A stretch of 12,811 nt of DNA from JAAYCB01 sp012744395 (GTDB lineage Bacteria; Planctomycetota; Planctomycetia; Pirellulales; Thermoguttaceae), in assembly GCA_028703175.1 (NCBI GenBank), contig JAQVNJ010000156.1, forward strand, positions 1-12,811, given 5' to 3'. A program made the position numbers and the translations under genes. The notes beneath the pieces are model-generated. The model did not search any database. It had not been told where the DNA came from and saw nothing but the letters and a program-made list of their open reading frames with translations. This document shows positions 1-7,604 of this stretch, one piece after another. Numbering within the stretch: the first letter of the stretch is position 1; each line of letters opens with the position of its first letter.

Positions 1-1
1 A

Positions 2-15
2 AGGCATCGATGCCT
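2..15. repeat. 14-base perfect palindrome at the window edge
   Basis: AGGCATCGATGCCT reads the same on both strands. It is followed by a decamer, GAGCGCCGGC, repeated at 41-50 and 55-64. The stretch 1-178 has no convincing gene. The palindrome could be the end of a hairpin belonging to a feature left of the window, but there is no T-run to make it a terminator. Function is not known. Confidence 0.4.
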
Positions 16-178
16 GAGTCCGACCGGCGCCGCGCGGGAAGAGCGCCGGCAGGAGAGCGCCGGCGTCCCGGGCGGGCCCGAGCCTGACTGGCTTGCCGAG
101 CACCGGGCGAGCAGGTTGGCGTCGGCAGAAGTCTCCTTGACAACTCAAATTCACGCAATTTTCTGACGAGGCGCGATT

Positions 179-1603
179 ATGCCCAACCAAGAAAAATTTC
201 CCCTGATCGACGCGACCGAACCGAACCTGATGGAGGAGACGTTCGGATACGATCTGCCGCCGCGAATCAAGTTCGACGGCCCGCTGGTGGAATACGTCGA
301 CGGCAAGCCGGTCGAATTCTCCACGGAAGAGTTCCTCAAGCGCGACTTTTACGTCACGGATACGACGTTTCGCGATGGGCAGCAGGCCCGCCCGCCGTAT
401 ACGATCGAGCAGATGGTGCACATTTACGACCTGCTCTCGAAGCTGGGCGGTCCCAACGGCATCGTGCGGCAGACGGAGTTCTTCCTCTACACGAAGAACG
501 ATCGGGAGACTCTTGACCGGTGCCGCGAGTTGGGGCACAGGTATCCCGAGTGCACCGGCTGGGTCCGGGCCGTGAAGGCCGATTTCCGGCTCGTCAAGGA
601 GGCGGGTCTGAAAGAGACCGGCTTGCTGACCAGCTCGTCCGACTACCACATCTTCCAGAAGCTCAAGTTCAAGAGCCGCAAGGAGTGCATGGACTCCTAC
701 TGCGAGGTGGTCGATGCGGCATTCGAAGCCGGCATCCGGCCGCGGTGCCACATGGAGGACATCACCCGCGCGGACATCGCGGGGTTCGTGCTGCCGTTCG
801 CCGAGCGGCTGATGCGGATGAGCGAGCAGGTCCCCGAGCAACTCCGCGTCAAGATGCGGCTCTGCGACACGATGGGATTCGGGGTGAGCTTCCCCGGCGT
901 CGAACTGCCGCGGAGCATCCCCAAGCTGATCTACAAGCTCAACCGGGAGGTGGGCGTGCCGACGAGCAGGCTGGAGTGGCACGGCCACAACGACTTCCAC
1001 AAGGTGCACGTCAACGCGGCCACGGCATGGCTCTACGGATGCGATGCCGCCAACGCGACGCTTTTCGGCTACGGGGAGCGGACGGGCAATCCGCCGCTCG
1101 AAGGCGCGGTCATGGAATACATTGCGCTGCGGGGCGACCTCTGCGGGATTCAGACCGAGGTGATCACCGAGCTGGCCAACTACATGCAGTCGATCGGGTT
1201 CCCGATTCCGGAGAACTATCCCTTCGTCGGCCGGCACTTCAACACGACTCGGGCCGGGATTCACGCCGGCGGGCTCCGCCAGGACGAGCGAATCTACAAC
1301 GTGTTCGACACCACCAAGCTGCTCAACCGGCCTCCCCGGGTCGCCCTCACGGACAAGTCGGGCGCCGACGGCGTGGCGCACTGGATCAATGAGTTCTTCG
1401 GCCTGAAGGACGACGAGCGGATCAGCAAGATCAAGTGCCACAAGGTCGCCCGCTGGGTCATGGACCAGTACGAGAAGGAAGGCCGGATGTCGTCGATCAG
1501 CGACCAGGAGATGGAAGACAAGGTCCGAGAATTGATGCCCGCATACTGGGAAAAGCACCGCGGCGAGACGCCCGGCGCGGGTTACGATCGGATCGCCGAC
1601 TGA
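179..1603 (+). CDS. DRE-TIM acyl-CoA condensing enzyme (isopropylmalate / Re-citrate synthase-like)
   Basis: A 474-residue cytoplasmic enzyme of the DRE-TIM (HMGL-like) family, whose members condense an acyl-CoA with a 2-oxo acid. Seen: the signature TTFRDGQQ at residues 62-69, the metal-binding HGH at 268-270 followed by ND, and GERTGNPPLE at 299-308, which corresponds to the GERxGN motif of isopropylmalate synthases. The start is supported by GAGG seven bases upstream (168-171). The protein ends soon after the catalytic and linker regions and lacks a recognisable LeuA allosteric dimer domain. The extended N-terminus before the barrel, the RDGQQARPPYT stretch and the length near 450-475 resemble Re-citrate synthases (acetyl-CoA plus oxaloacetate) more than LeuA, but isopropylmalate, homocitrate or citramalate synthase cannot be excluded. 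The gene stands alone and converges on the next gene with a 51-base gap. Family is near certain; substrate is inference. Confidence 0.93.
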   Translation: MPNQEKFPLIDATEPNLMEETFGYDLPPRIKFDGPLVEYVDGKPVEFSTEEFLKRDFYVTDTTFRDGQQARPPYTIEQMVHIYDLLSKLGGPNGIVRQTEFFLYTKNDRETLDRCRELGHRYPECTGWVRAVKADFRLVKEAGLKETGLLTSSSDYHIFQKLKFKSRKECMDSYCEVVDAAFEAGIRPRCHMEDITRADIAGFVLPFAERLMRMSEQVPEQLRVKMRLCDTMGFGVSFPGVELPRSIPKLIYKLNREVGVPTSRLEWHGHNDFHKVHVNAATAWLYGCDAANATLFGYGERTGNPPLEGAVMEYIALRGDLCGIQTEVITELANYMQSIGFPIPENYPFVGRHFNTTRAGIHAGGLRQDERIYNVFDTTKLLNRPPRVALTDKSGADGVAHWINEFFGLKDDERISKIKCHKVARWVMDQYEKEGRMSSISDQEMEDKVRELMPAYWEKHRGETPGAGYDRIAD

Positions 1604-1654
1604 GACTGCGCGACGATTACCGGACTGGCCCGCCACCCGATGGCAATCACGGGC

Positions 1655-1924
1655 TCACTGGAGCACCTGGTCTTCCAACGCGAAAAGCGCGATCGCCAGG
1701 CGGCGATCGCCGGCCTGGTGGGCATAGTGGCGGGCCATGGCAAAACGCTCGGCAAAGTAACCGCGGATCTCGTGTTCGTCCGGTTGCCAATGGCCGAGCA
1801 ACCACTCGCTGTAGTCGTAGGCGATCTGGCGCAGCTCGCCGGCGAGCAGGGGACTGTCTACCGCGTTGGCTTCGTGCTTGAGGCGATTCACGAGATGCAG
1901 GGTGTCTTCGCTGGGCGGGTTCAT
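1655..1924 (-). CDS. Small hypothetical protein (89 aa)
   Basis: An unrecognised 89-residue protein, mostly charged and predicted helical, with no signal peptide, membrane segment or cysteine. The frame stays open upstream to an ATG at 2008, but the ATG at 1924 is preferred: it has AGGTG six bases upstream, and the 28 residues before it (rich in Arg and Pro) look like translated spacer. Aromatic and acidic residues cluster around IAYDYSEWLLGHWQPDEHE (residues 34-52), giving the look of a small helical-bundle protein. A short inverted repeat, CCGGG-CAACA-CCCGG (1950-1964), lies in its upstream region. It converges on the synthase gene at 179-1603 and is followed upstream by the zinc-ribbon-like gene. 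Function is unknown. Confidence 0.6.
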   Translation of the reverse strand: MNPPSEDTLHLVNRLKHEANAVDSPLLAGELRQIAYDYSEWLLGHWQPDEHEIRGYFAERFAMARHYAHQAGDRRLAIALFALEDQVLQ

Positions 1925-2059
1925 TCGAGCACCTGCTTGGCAGACACGACCGGGCAACACCCGGCAGTTCGGCGATGGCGGACGCCGGCGAAATCGCGGT
2001 ATGCGCATTCTACGCGCGGCGAGCAGCGCCGTTAATCGACCGGGCGGGGGGATCGGCCG

Positions 2060-2233
2060 TCACGCCGGGCCGTGAAGCCGGCAGGGGGGGACGTTGCTGC
2101 AAGTCATCTCGTAACGAGCGACCCCTGCGGAGCGGGCGAGGCGAAGCTGCATCGGCGAGCCGCAACGCGGGCAGTATTCGCTCTGGCCGACCGGCTCGCC
2201 TAACCACTCCGTTCGGGCGGAAGCAAGGGGCAT
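2060..2233 (-). CDS. Zinc-ribbon-like miniprotein (57 aa)
   Basis: The frame encodes four cysteines in two pairs: CPRCGSPM at residues 21-28 and CSNVPPC at 45-51, followed by an HG. This spacing (CxxC, about 20 residues, CxxxxxC) is that of a short zinc ribbon, reminiscent of the ribbons at the C-terminus of type I topoisomerases. The stretch between the pairs ends in RYEMTCSN, much like the strand leading into the second knuckle of such ribbons. The start is uncertain: ATG at 2233 is chosen, with TTG at 2251 an alternative, and neither has a Shine-Dalgarno sequence. It may be a free-standing small protein or the end of a degraded longer gene. The reading frame is convincing because the cysteine pattern is unlikely by chance; the role is unknown. 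Confidence 0.45.
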   Translation of the reverse strand: MPLASARTEWLGEPVGQSEYCPRCGSPMQLRLARSAGVARYEMTCSNVPPCRLHGPA

Positions 2234-2338
2234 CGCAAGGGGAGGGCACAAAGTAGGGGGATGCCGTCTGCCTCGACCACACTCAACAACACGACCCCAA
2301 CAGTGCCCCCGGCGAATGGTCTATGCGACTGGTGCGCG

Positions 2339-2545
2339 CTAGGCGCGGTCCGGCTTCGGGCGGGCTACACGTAGAACCAGGTGTCGTTCGGGGCGCGAAC
2401 AACCCGATGAACGGCGAGGCGTATTGCGGACGACCATCATCCCGTCGACATGGGCGATGTGGAATTGGTCCTCCAGTCTCGGCGGGACCTCATGGGCGTT
2501 GCCCTCGACACGGGCAAACCGCCGGCCGGCTGGGCAGTTCGACGA
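2339..2545 (-). pseudogene. Possible worn gene remnant in a 344-base gap
   Basis: The stretch 2234-2577 has no clear gene. On the minus strand, one frame is open from 2545 to a stop at 2339-2341 and reads like protein in its first half (residues such as LEDQFHIAHVDGMMVV). A second frame, entered near 2430, reads APNDTWFYV before a stop at 2365-2367. The two could be halves of one short protein broken by a frameshift. No start codon with a ribosome site was found and no family was recognised. This may be chance; nothing else was seen in the gap. Confidence 0.2.
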
Positions 2546-2577
2546 TCAGCGGCTTTCTCCCTCGACAGCTCATCCGG

Positions 2578-4431
2578 CTACTCCTTGGCGTAAAGGTCCA
2601 GGGCCGATTCTCCTTCGCCCCGGCGGACAATCCGCTCGGCCGCCCTCAGGCCAAATCTCCAGAACAGGGCTGGCCGGACGAGAAATTCGAGGGCGGTGCT
2701 CGTGATCAGCCCGCCGATGATCACGGTGGCGACGGGGTAGAGGATTTCCTTTCCCGGCTGGCCGGCGGCCATCGCCAGCGGCAGTAGCCCGATGCCCGAG
2801 GTCAGGGCGGTCATCAGGACCGGCGCAACCCGCTCCTGGCCGGCACGGACGATCATCGCGCGCGACCATGTCTCCCCTTCATGCTGGACGAGATGGAGGT
2901 AGTGGTTGACCAGCAGGATTCCATTCCGTGCCGATATTCCGCAGAGCGAGATGAAGCCGACCATCGCCGCGACGGTCAGTGTCTGGCCGGTGAGGATCAG
3001 CGCGGCCACCGAGCCGATGAGGGCCATCGGCAGGGCGATCATCACCTGGAGGGCCAGATTCGCGCTGCGGAACATCATGTAGAGGACGAGAAACACGCCG
3101 GCAATCGCGGCGATGGAATAGACGGCCATGCGGCGTGAAGCGGAACGCTGGCTTTCAAACTGGCCGCCGTACTCGATCGAGTAGCCGGAGGGGAGCCCGC
3201 GCTCAATGACTTCCAGCCGCTGCCGGATGTCTTCCACGACGTCGACCAGGCCGCGCCCGGACGTGTTGCATTGGATAACGATCCGCCGGCAGACCTGTTC
3301 GCGATGGATCGCGTTCGGCCCCCGGGCCTCGTAGATTCTGGCCAAAGAGCCCAGTGCGGCCGTGCCTCCTTCGGGCAGATCGACGGCAAGCCGTTTGACC
3401 GCCTCGATGTCTTCGCGCGCCGGTTCTTCCAGCCGCACCAGCAGGTCGAAGCTGCGCTGTCCGACGAGGACCTGCGAAACGACCGCGCCCTGCATCGCCG
3501 TCTCGACCAGCCGGCTGACCTCCGCCCGCCGCAGCCCATGCTTCTGCAACTGCCGGCCGTCGATTTCGATCCGCAGTTGGGGGATCTCTACTTGAGGCTC
3601 GACTTGCAGGTCGGCCACGCCGGGCACGTCCCGGATGGCCGCCTCGATCTCCCCGGCCTTGCGGCGGAGCAGGTTCAGTTCGTCTCCGTAGAGCTTGATG
3701 GCGACCTCGGCCTGCACGCCGGAGAGCATGTGGGAGATCAGGTGGGCCAGCGGCTGCTCCACGCTGCTGGCGATCCCCAACGCGTCGCCCAGCACCTCGC
3801 GGATGTGGTGCAGCATCTCCTCGCGGCCGCGGCCGCCGCCCGGTTCGAGCGTGGCGATGAACTCCGAGATGCTCACCGGGATGGCGTGCTCATCGAACTC
3901 CGCGCGTCCCGTCTTCCGCACGAAGGCCCGAATCTCCTCGATCGCCTGGAGTCTCTCCTCGACCCGCCGGCCGACTGCTTGCGAAGTCCTGAGCGACGTG
4001 CCTGGCGGGAGGATCACGTTGACCTGCACGGCTCCTTCGTCGAACGGGGGGAGGAAATCGCGCTCCAAGCCGGCCAGCGCGGTGGCGCTGACCACGACCG
4101 CCGCCAGGGCCAGGCCGAGCAGCGTGCCGGGCGCGCGGAGGCTCTGTTCGATCATCCGCCCGGCCAGCCCCTTCACCAGCCGCAGCGGGAGCCCCTCGCG
4201 CTGCCGCTCGGACAGGCGGTCGGCCCGGATCATCAGCCACCACACGAGCGGCGCGGCCGCCAAGGCGGCGGCAAGATGCCACCAGGCGGAGAGCTCCGCC
4301 AGCCATCGTCCGGGCCCTGCCCAACCGACCAACCGGAGCGCCGCCGGGGCGCCCCAGGCCGATCCGGCAAACGCCAGCCCGAGCGCGAGCAACGCGGCCA
4401 GCCGCGGCCATGCCCGCCGCTCGGCGAGCAA
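2578..4431 (-). CDS. HME-family RND metal efflux pump (CzcA/CusA type), C-terminal part
   Basis: This is the second part of the inner-membrane proton-driven pump that starts at 5963, separated from it by a one-base frameshift at 4448-4450. It carries the second periplasmic porter region, opening with FLPPFDEG (residues 126-133 of this frame; CzcA-type pumps have a matching LDEGD) and PPGTSL, and ends with the C-terminal membrane bundle (around RRMAVYSIAAIAGVFLVLYM and the following helices). The first codon, TTG at 4431, is only the first possible start; real translation would enter from the upstream frame. Odd: before the canonical helix 7 (residues 101-120) there are two extra hydrophobic segments at 11-30 and 50-69. 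Joined with its first part the pump would be about 1,128 residues, against about 1,030-1,060 for usual family members. Substrate is probably a heavy-metal cation; which one cannot be read from the sequence. Confidence 0.9.
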   Translation of the reverse strand: MLAERRAWPRLAALLALGLAFAGSAWGAPAALRLVGWAGPGRWLAELSAWWHLAAALAAAPLVWWLMIRADRLSERQREGLPLRLVKGLAGRMIEQSLRAPGTLLGLALAAVVVSATALAGLERDFLPPFDEGAVQVNVILPPGTSLRTSQAVGRRVEERLQAIEEIRAFVRKTGRAEFDEHAIPVSISEFIATLEPGGGRGREEMLHHIREVLGDALGIASSVEQPLAHLISHMLSGVQAEVAIKLYGDELNLLRRKAGEIEAAIRDVPGVADLQVEPQVEIPQLRIEIDGRQLQKHGLRRAEVSRLVETAMQGAVVSQVLVGQRSFDLLVRLEEPAREDIEAVKRLAVDLPEGGTAALGSLARIYEARGPNAIHREQVCRRIVIQCNTSGRGLVDVVEDIRQRLEVIERGLPSGYSIEYGGQFESQRSASRRMAVYSIAAIAGVFLVLYMMFRSANLALQVMIALPMALIGSVAALILTGQTLTVAAMVGFISLCGISARNGILLVNHYLHLVQHEGETWSRAMIVRAGQERVAPVLMTALTSGIGLLPLAMAAGQPGKEILYPVATVIIGGLITSTALEFLVRPALFWRFGLRAAERIVRRGEGESALDLYAKE

Positions 4432-5963
4432 CCAGTAGGAAAGGACCGGGTGAGCGTCAACGACACGGCGAGCGACGACAAGATCGACACGATGTAGGCG
4501 ATCCCCAGGGGGACGAACAGGCGGCCTTCCATTCCCTCCAAGGCGAACACCGGGATGAACACGAGAACGACGATCGCCGTGCCGAAGACGATCGAGTTGC
4601 GAATCTCGGTGCTCGCCTGGAAGACGACCAGCAGGGGAGGGGCCGGATTCTCGCTTTGCCGGTTGAGTCGCAGCCGGCGGAAGATGTTTTCCACGTCGAC
4701 GATTGCGTCGTCGACCAACTCGCCGATCGCCACGGCCAGCCCGCCAAGCGTCATCGTATTGATCGACAGGCCGCAGGCGGTGAAGACGACGCCGGTGGTC
4801 ACGATCGAGAGCGGGATCGCGGTCAGCGTGATGAAGGTCGTGCGCAGATTGAGCAGGAATAGGAGCAGGACGACGACCACAAGCAGGCCGCCGTCGCGGA
4901 GCGCGCCGACGACGTTCGCCACCGCCAGATCGATAAATGCCCGTTGCTGGTACATCTCCGCATCAATCCGCACGTCGTCGGGCAGCGTTTTCTTCAGCAG
5001 CTGCAATTCCTCGGCGATCTGCCGCGAGACGTTCCGGGTGTCGGCGCCGGGTTGCTTGTTGATCGTCAGCAGCACCGCCCCGCCGCCCGCGAAGCGGCCG
5101 CCCTCGCCGCGGAGGAAGGCCGCGGCGTCGCCCCGCTTGACTTCGGGGCCCTCGACGACCCGCGCGATCTGCTTGACCAGCACCGGCCGGCCGCCGCGTG
5201 CTTTCACCACGACCTGTTCGATCTCCTCGACCGTGTTGATCCGCCCGAGGCAGCGCACCAGCAGTTCCATCGGGCCTTGCTGGTCCAGGTAGCCGCCGGT
5301 CGTATTCTGATTGCTCTCGGCCAGGGCCGTTCTCACCTCTTCGAGCGTGACGCCGTAGCGGAGCAGTTCGCCGGGGTCGACGAGAACCTGGTATTGCTTG
5401 CGATCTCCTCCCATGACAAACACCTGGGAGACGCCGGAAATCTTCAGCAGCCGCTGGCGGACCTCCCAGTCGGCCAGCGTGCGGAGCGTCATCGGCGGCG
5501 TCGAGCCGTCGGCGCTCCACATGCCGATGATCATGATCTGTCCCATCACCGAGGAGATCGGGGCAAGCTGCGGCGTGAAGCCCGGCGGCATCCGCTCGGC
5601 GGCCAAGGCCAATCGTTCGGCGACGATTTGCCGGTCGTTGAGGATGTCGGTGCCCCAGTCGAACTCGACGTAGATCACCGACAACCCGATACCCGAGGAC
5701 GAGCGGACCGCCTCGACTCCCGTCGCCCCGTTCAGGGCCGTCTCGAGGGGGAATGTGATCAACGACTCCACCTCTTCGGGAGCTAGGCCCGGAGCCTCGG
5801 TGATCACGACAACGCGGGGCCGGTCGAGGTTCGGAAACACGTCGATCGGCAACTCGAGAATCTGCCAGCCCCCGTAGATAAGCAGGAACGCGGCCAGTGC
5901 GGCGACGAGCACCCGCTGGCGGAGAGAAAAGCGAATCACACCGTTGAGAAAGTTGCTCGGCAT
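4233..5963 (-). CDS. HME-family RND metal efflux pump (CzcA/CusA type), N-terminal part
   Basis: First part of the RND pump. Starts at ATG 5963 with GAGG seven bases upstream. Seen in order: N-terminal cytoplasmic stretch and first membrane helix (residues about 16-35), the first periplasmic porter region opening with LPIDVFPNLDRPRV, then helices 2-6 from about residue 350. The proton-relay helix reads GELVDDAIVDVENI (residues 414-427), giving the D418/D419, D423 and E425 pattern of heavy-metal RND pumps rather than that of drug pumps. Residues 1-505 are homologous; the last 71 codons, below 4449, are out-of-frame translation. It is the third gene of an operon with the adaptor (stop at 6030) and the small exported protein. 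With an adaptor it would export metal ions across both membranes through an outer-membrane factor, none of which lies in the window. If the frameshift is real, this product alone lacks half the pump and could not work. Confidence 0.92.
   Translation of the reverse strand: MPSNFLNGVIRFSLRQRVLVAALAAFLLIYGGWQILELPIDVFPNLDRPRVVVITEAPGLAPEEVESLITFPLETALNGATGVEAVRSSSGIGLSVIYVEFDWGTDILNDRQIVAERLALAAERMPPGFTPQLAPISSVMGQIMIIGMWSADGSTPPMTLRTLADWEVRQRLLKISGVSQVFVMGGDRKQYQVLVDPGELLRYGVTLEEVRTALAESNQNTTGGYLDQQGPMELLVRCLGRINTVEEIEQVVVKARGGRPVLVKQIARVVEGPEVKRGDAAAFLRGEGGRFAGGGAVLLTINKQPGADTRNVSRQIAEELQLLKKTLPDDVRIDAEMYQQRAFIDLAVANVVGALRDGGLLVVVVLLLFLLNLRTTFITLTAIPLSIVTTGVVFTACGLSINTMTLGGLAVAIGELVDDAIVDVENIFRRLRLNRQSENPAPPLLVVFQASTEIRNSIVFGTAIVVLVFIPVFALEGMEGRLFVPLGIAYIVSILSSLAVSLTLTRSFPTGCSPSGGHGRGWPRCSRSGWRLPDRPGAPRRRSGWSVGQGPDDGWRSSPPGGILPPPWRPRRSCGG
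4448..4450 (-). other. Frameshift site inside the RND pump gene
   Basis: The upstream frame reads SLTLT and then turns to nonsense (RSFPTGC). Adding a single G to this GGG run gives SLTLTPVLSYWLLAERR, which flows directly into the downstream frame and matches what RND pumps have at this position. One missing base therefore explains the break. The position is a short single-base run, so a sequencing or assembly error is a strong alternative to a real mutation. Confidence 0.85.
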
Positions 5964-5980
5964 TCCGCATCCTCGAATCG

Positions 5981-6034
5981 CTGACGGCTGACGGCTGACG
6001 GCCTGCTAGTGCTGACGGCTGACAGCTTGCTAGT
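5981..6034. repeat. Tandem CTGACGG repeat and 24-base duplication
   Basis: Three CTGACGG-type heptamers (from 5981) run into two adjacent 24-base units, 5987-6010 and 6011-6034, that differ at two positions. Both units end in GCTAGT, and the second covers the stop codon of the adaptor gene (6030-6032). The array fills nearly the whole spacer between adaptor and pump. It probably arose by slippage, which could vary the adaptor's C-terminus or the spacing to the pump. Confidence 0.8.
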
Positions 6035-7508
6035 GCTGATGGCCGGCGTGGGGGTCGGGACCGCCTCCGGCTTTGCCCTTCAGGGCCAGGTGGATCGCGT
6101 AGGCACCGCCCGCCGCGACCCGGTCGCCCGGAGACAGCGTGCCGTCGCGTTCGATCACGGCGTGGCTCTGGTCGCGATACTCGACATGCACCGGGCGGCG
6201 GACGAATCGATCGCCGACCTCCTGGTAGACGAATCGCTCGACCCCTTCCTCGACGACGGCTTCGACCGGCAGGACGATCTGCTCCTTCCATCGTTCGACG
6301 GGGATCAGCACTTTCACCCGCTGCCCGGGCCGGTAGCGCCAGCCGATGAAGCGGTGGCCGTCGGGGGTCGTTTCGTTGCGGACAAGCTCGTTGGTCAGCA
6401 CGACGTAGAACTTCAGCGCTCTCGACTCCTGCTCGACCTGGTTCTCCACGTAGAGCACGCGGAGGCCGCCCACGCGGATCTCGCCCGCCGCGTTGCCCGC
6501 CCCCTCACCTTCGAGCAGCGCCGCGATCTCGGTCCCCGCGTTGGCTGCCCGCCCGAGCACGCCGGCATCCTGCTCGAACGCCTTGCCCTCGATATAGAGT
6601 TCGCAATGGTCGGTGAGCGTGGCCAACCGGGTGCCGCTGACCACGTGCTCGCCGAGTCTGGCGCTTAGCTCGGCGACTTGCAGAATCTCCTCGTGGCCGG
6701 CCTTGGCGGCATGATCGGAGATCGGCGGGACGGAGACCACCAGGCTCTGCTGGAGCTGGCGATCCTCGACAATCCTCTGCACCTGCTCCTCGGACATCCC
6801 GTGCAGCAGCAAGGCCTGCCGCTCGGCTCGGATCGCCGCTTCGATCTTGCGTTGCTCGTACTGCCGTTCGAGGAGCTGCTTGCCGGCCACGGCGCCGCTG
6901 GCGGTCACCTGTTCGAGCCGGGCGACCTCGCGCTCGACGACATCCAGTTCCTCCATCGCCCGCAACAGGGTACTCTGCTTTTCGACCAGGTCTTCGTGGG
7001 TCAAGCGGAGGTCAAACAGCGGCCCGCCCGGCGACACCGCCTCGCCCTGAATCGGATAGATCCGGGTGACAATCCCCGTCATCGGCGCGGAGACGACGAC
7101 CTGGGCCTGCCCAGAACGTTCGACGAGTGTCCCCGGCACGGAAATCGTCCGCTCGAAATCCTTCAGTCCGACCAGGGCGAGTGTCACGCCGGCGTTCTTC
7201 CGGCCCTGCTCGTCCAGTTCGAGCGACCACTCGTCGCCGGTATCGCCTCGATGCGCGTCTTCGCCGCAGGCCTCCGCTTCGGAGTGATGCGGCGTTGGAC
7301 AAGCCGGCGCGACGGCCTCCGGCAGGCAGGGCAGCCACCATCGCGACATTGCCACCGCGGCGAGACCGCCTAGTGCCAGGCACGTGGCGGCAACGGCCGC
7401 CATGGCCCACGTTCGGGGGCGATGCGGCGCGAGGACTCGGCGACCGGTCGCCCCCCGCTCCGATCGCTGTTCGTTTCGAGAATCTGAATGAGAATCCGCG
7501 GAGGCCAC
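6030..7508 (-). CDS. RND efflux periplasmic adaptor (membrane fusion protein, CzcB/CusB type)
   Basis: A 492-residue adaptor linking the RND pump to an outer-membrane channel. The start chosen is GTG at 7508, which has GGAG seven bases upstream; the ATG at 7571 has no such site and would add a non-conserved Arg-rich tail. Seen: N-terminal membrane anchor (about 34-54); a Cys/His-rich segment just outside it (C61, C70, H74, H75, C81, H86) that may bind metal; a first lipoyl/barrel half (VVVSAPMTGIVTRIYPIQGE); a helical hairpin (about 165-255, rich in Glu, Arg, Gln and Leu); the second lipoyl half (LSARLGEHVVSGTRLATLTD); then beta-barrel and membrane-proximal domains, and a His-containing tail, DPHAGHQH. 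The lipoyl-hairpin-lipoyl order is diagnostic. It sits 66 bases upstream of the pump and 96 bases downstream of the Cys/His-rich gene, so the three are probably co-transcribed. The metal handled is not determined. Confidence 0.92.
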   Translation of the reverse strand: MASADSHSDSRNEQRSERGATGRRVLAPHRPRTWAMAAVAATCLALGGLAAVAMSRWWLPCLPEAVAPACPTPHHSEAEACGEDAHRGDTGDEWSLELDEQGRKNAGVTLALVGLKDFERTISVPGTLVERSGQAQVVVSAPMTGIVTRIYPIQGEAVSPGGPLFDLRLTHEDLVEKQSTLLRAMEELDVVEREVARLEQVTASGAVAGKQLLERQYEQRKIEAAIRAERQALLLHGMSEEQVQRIVEDRQLQQSLVVSVPPISDHAAKAGHEEILQVAELSARLGEHVVSGTRLATLTDHCELYIEGKAFEQDAGVLGRAANAGTEIAALLEGEGAGNAAGEIRVGGLRVLYVENQVEQESRALKFYVVLTNELVRNETTPDGHRFIGWRYRPGQRVKVLIPVERWKEQIVLPVEAVVEEGVERFVYQEVGDRFVRRPVHVEYRDQSHAVIERDGTLSPGDRVAAGGAYAIHLALKGKAGGGPDPHAGHQH

Positions 7509-7604
7509 TGCATTTCTCCACAACCTGGTCCGGCAAGAACCGCCGCTGGGCGATCGGCGCACCGCCCGCACGGCACTCTACGCGAGAAACCCTGGGGGGA
7601 GAAA

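Noticed and set aside
137..165. TTGACA upstream of the synthase as a promoter
   Set aside because: TTGACA (137-142) is a perfect -35 box, but at 16-18 bases there is no acceptable -10 (TTTCTG at 160-165), so no promoter is claimed.
520..1392. Long open frame on the plus strand inside the synthase gene
   Set aside because: Its translation is low-complexity, rich in Arg, Gly, Ala and His, with no motif, and it lies wholly inside a gene with clear family motifs.
1950..1964. CCGGG-CAACA-CCCGG as a terminator or riboswitch
   Set aside because: Only five pairs, no T-run on either strand, and no larger conserved fold could be built around it.
3271..4497. 408-codon plus-strand frame opposite the RND pump
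   Set aside because: Antisense shadow; composition is typical of reverse-frame reading in high-GC genes and the pump on the other strand is certain.
4944..5786. 280-codon plus-strand frame opposite the RND pump
   Set aside because: Same reason: antisense to well-conserved porter sequence, no motif of its own.
6009..7373. Two plus-strand frames opposite the adaptor gene
   Set aside because: Antisense shadows of the lipoyl-hairpin-lipoyl adaptor; no ribosome site or recognisable family.
7508..7571. ATG 7571 as the adaptor start
   Set aside because: No ribosome site and an Arg-rich leader unlike an adaptor N-terminus; GTG 7508 has GGAG at ideal spacing.
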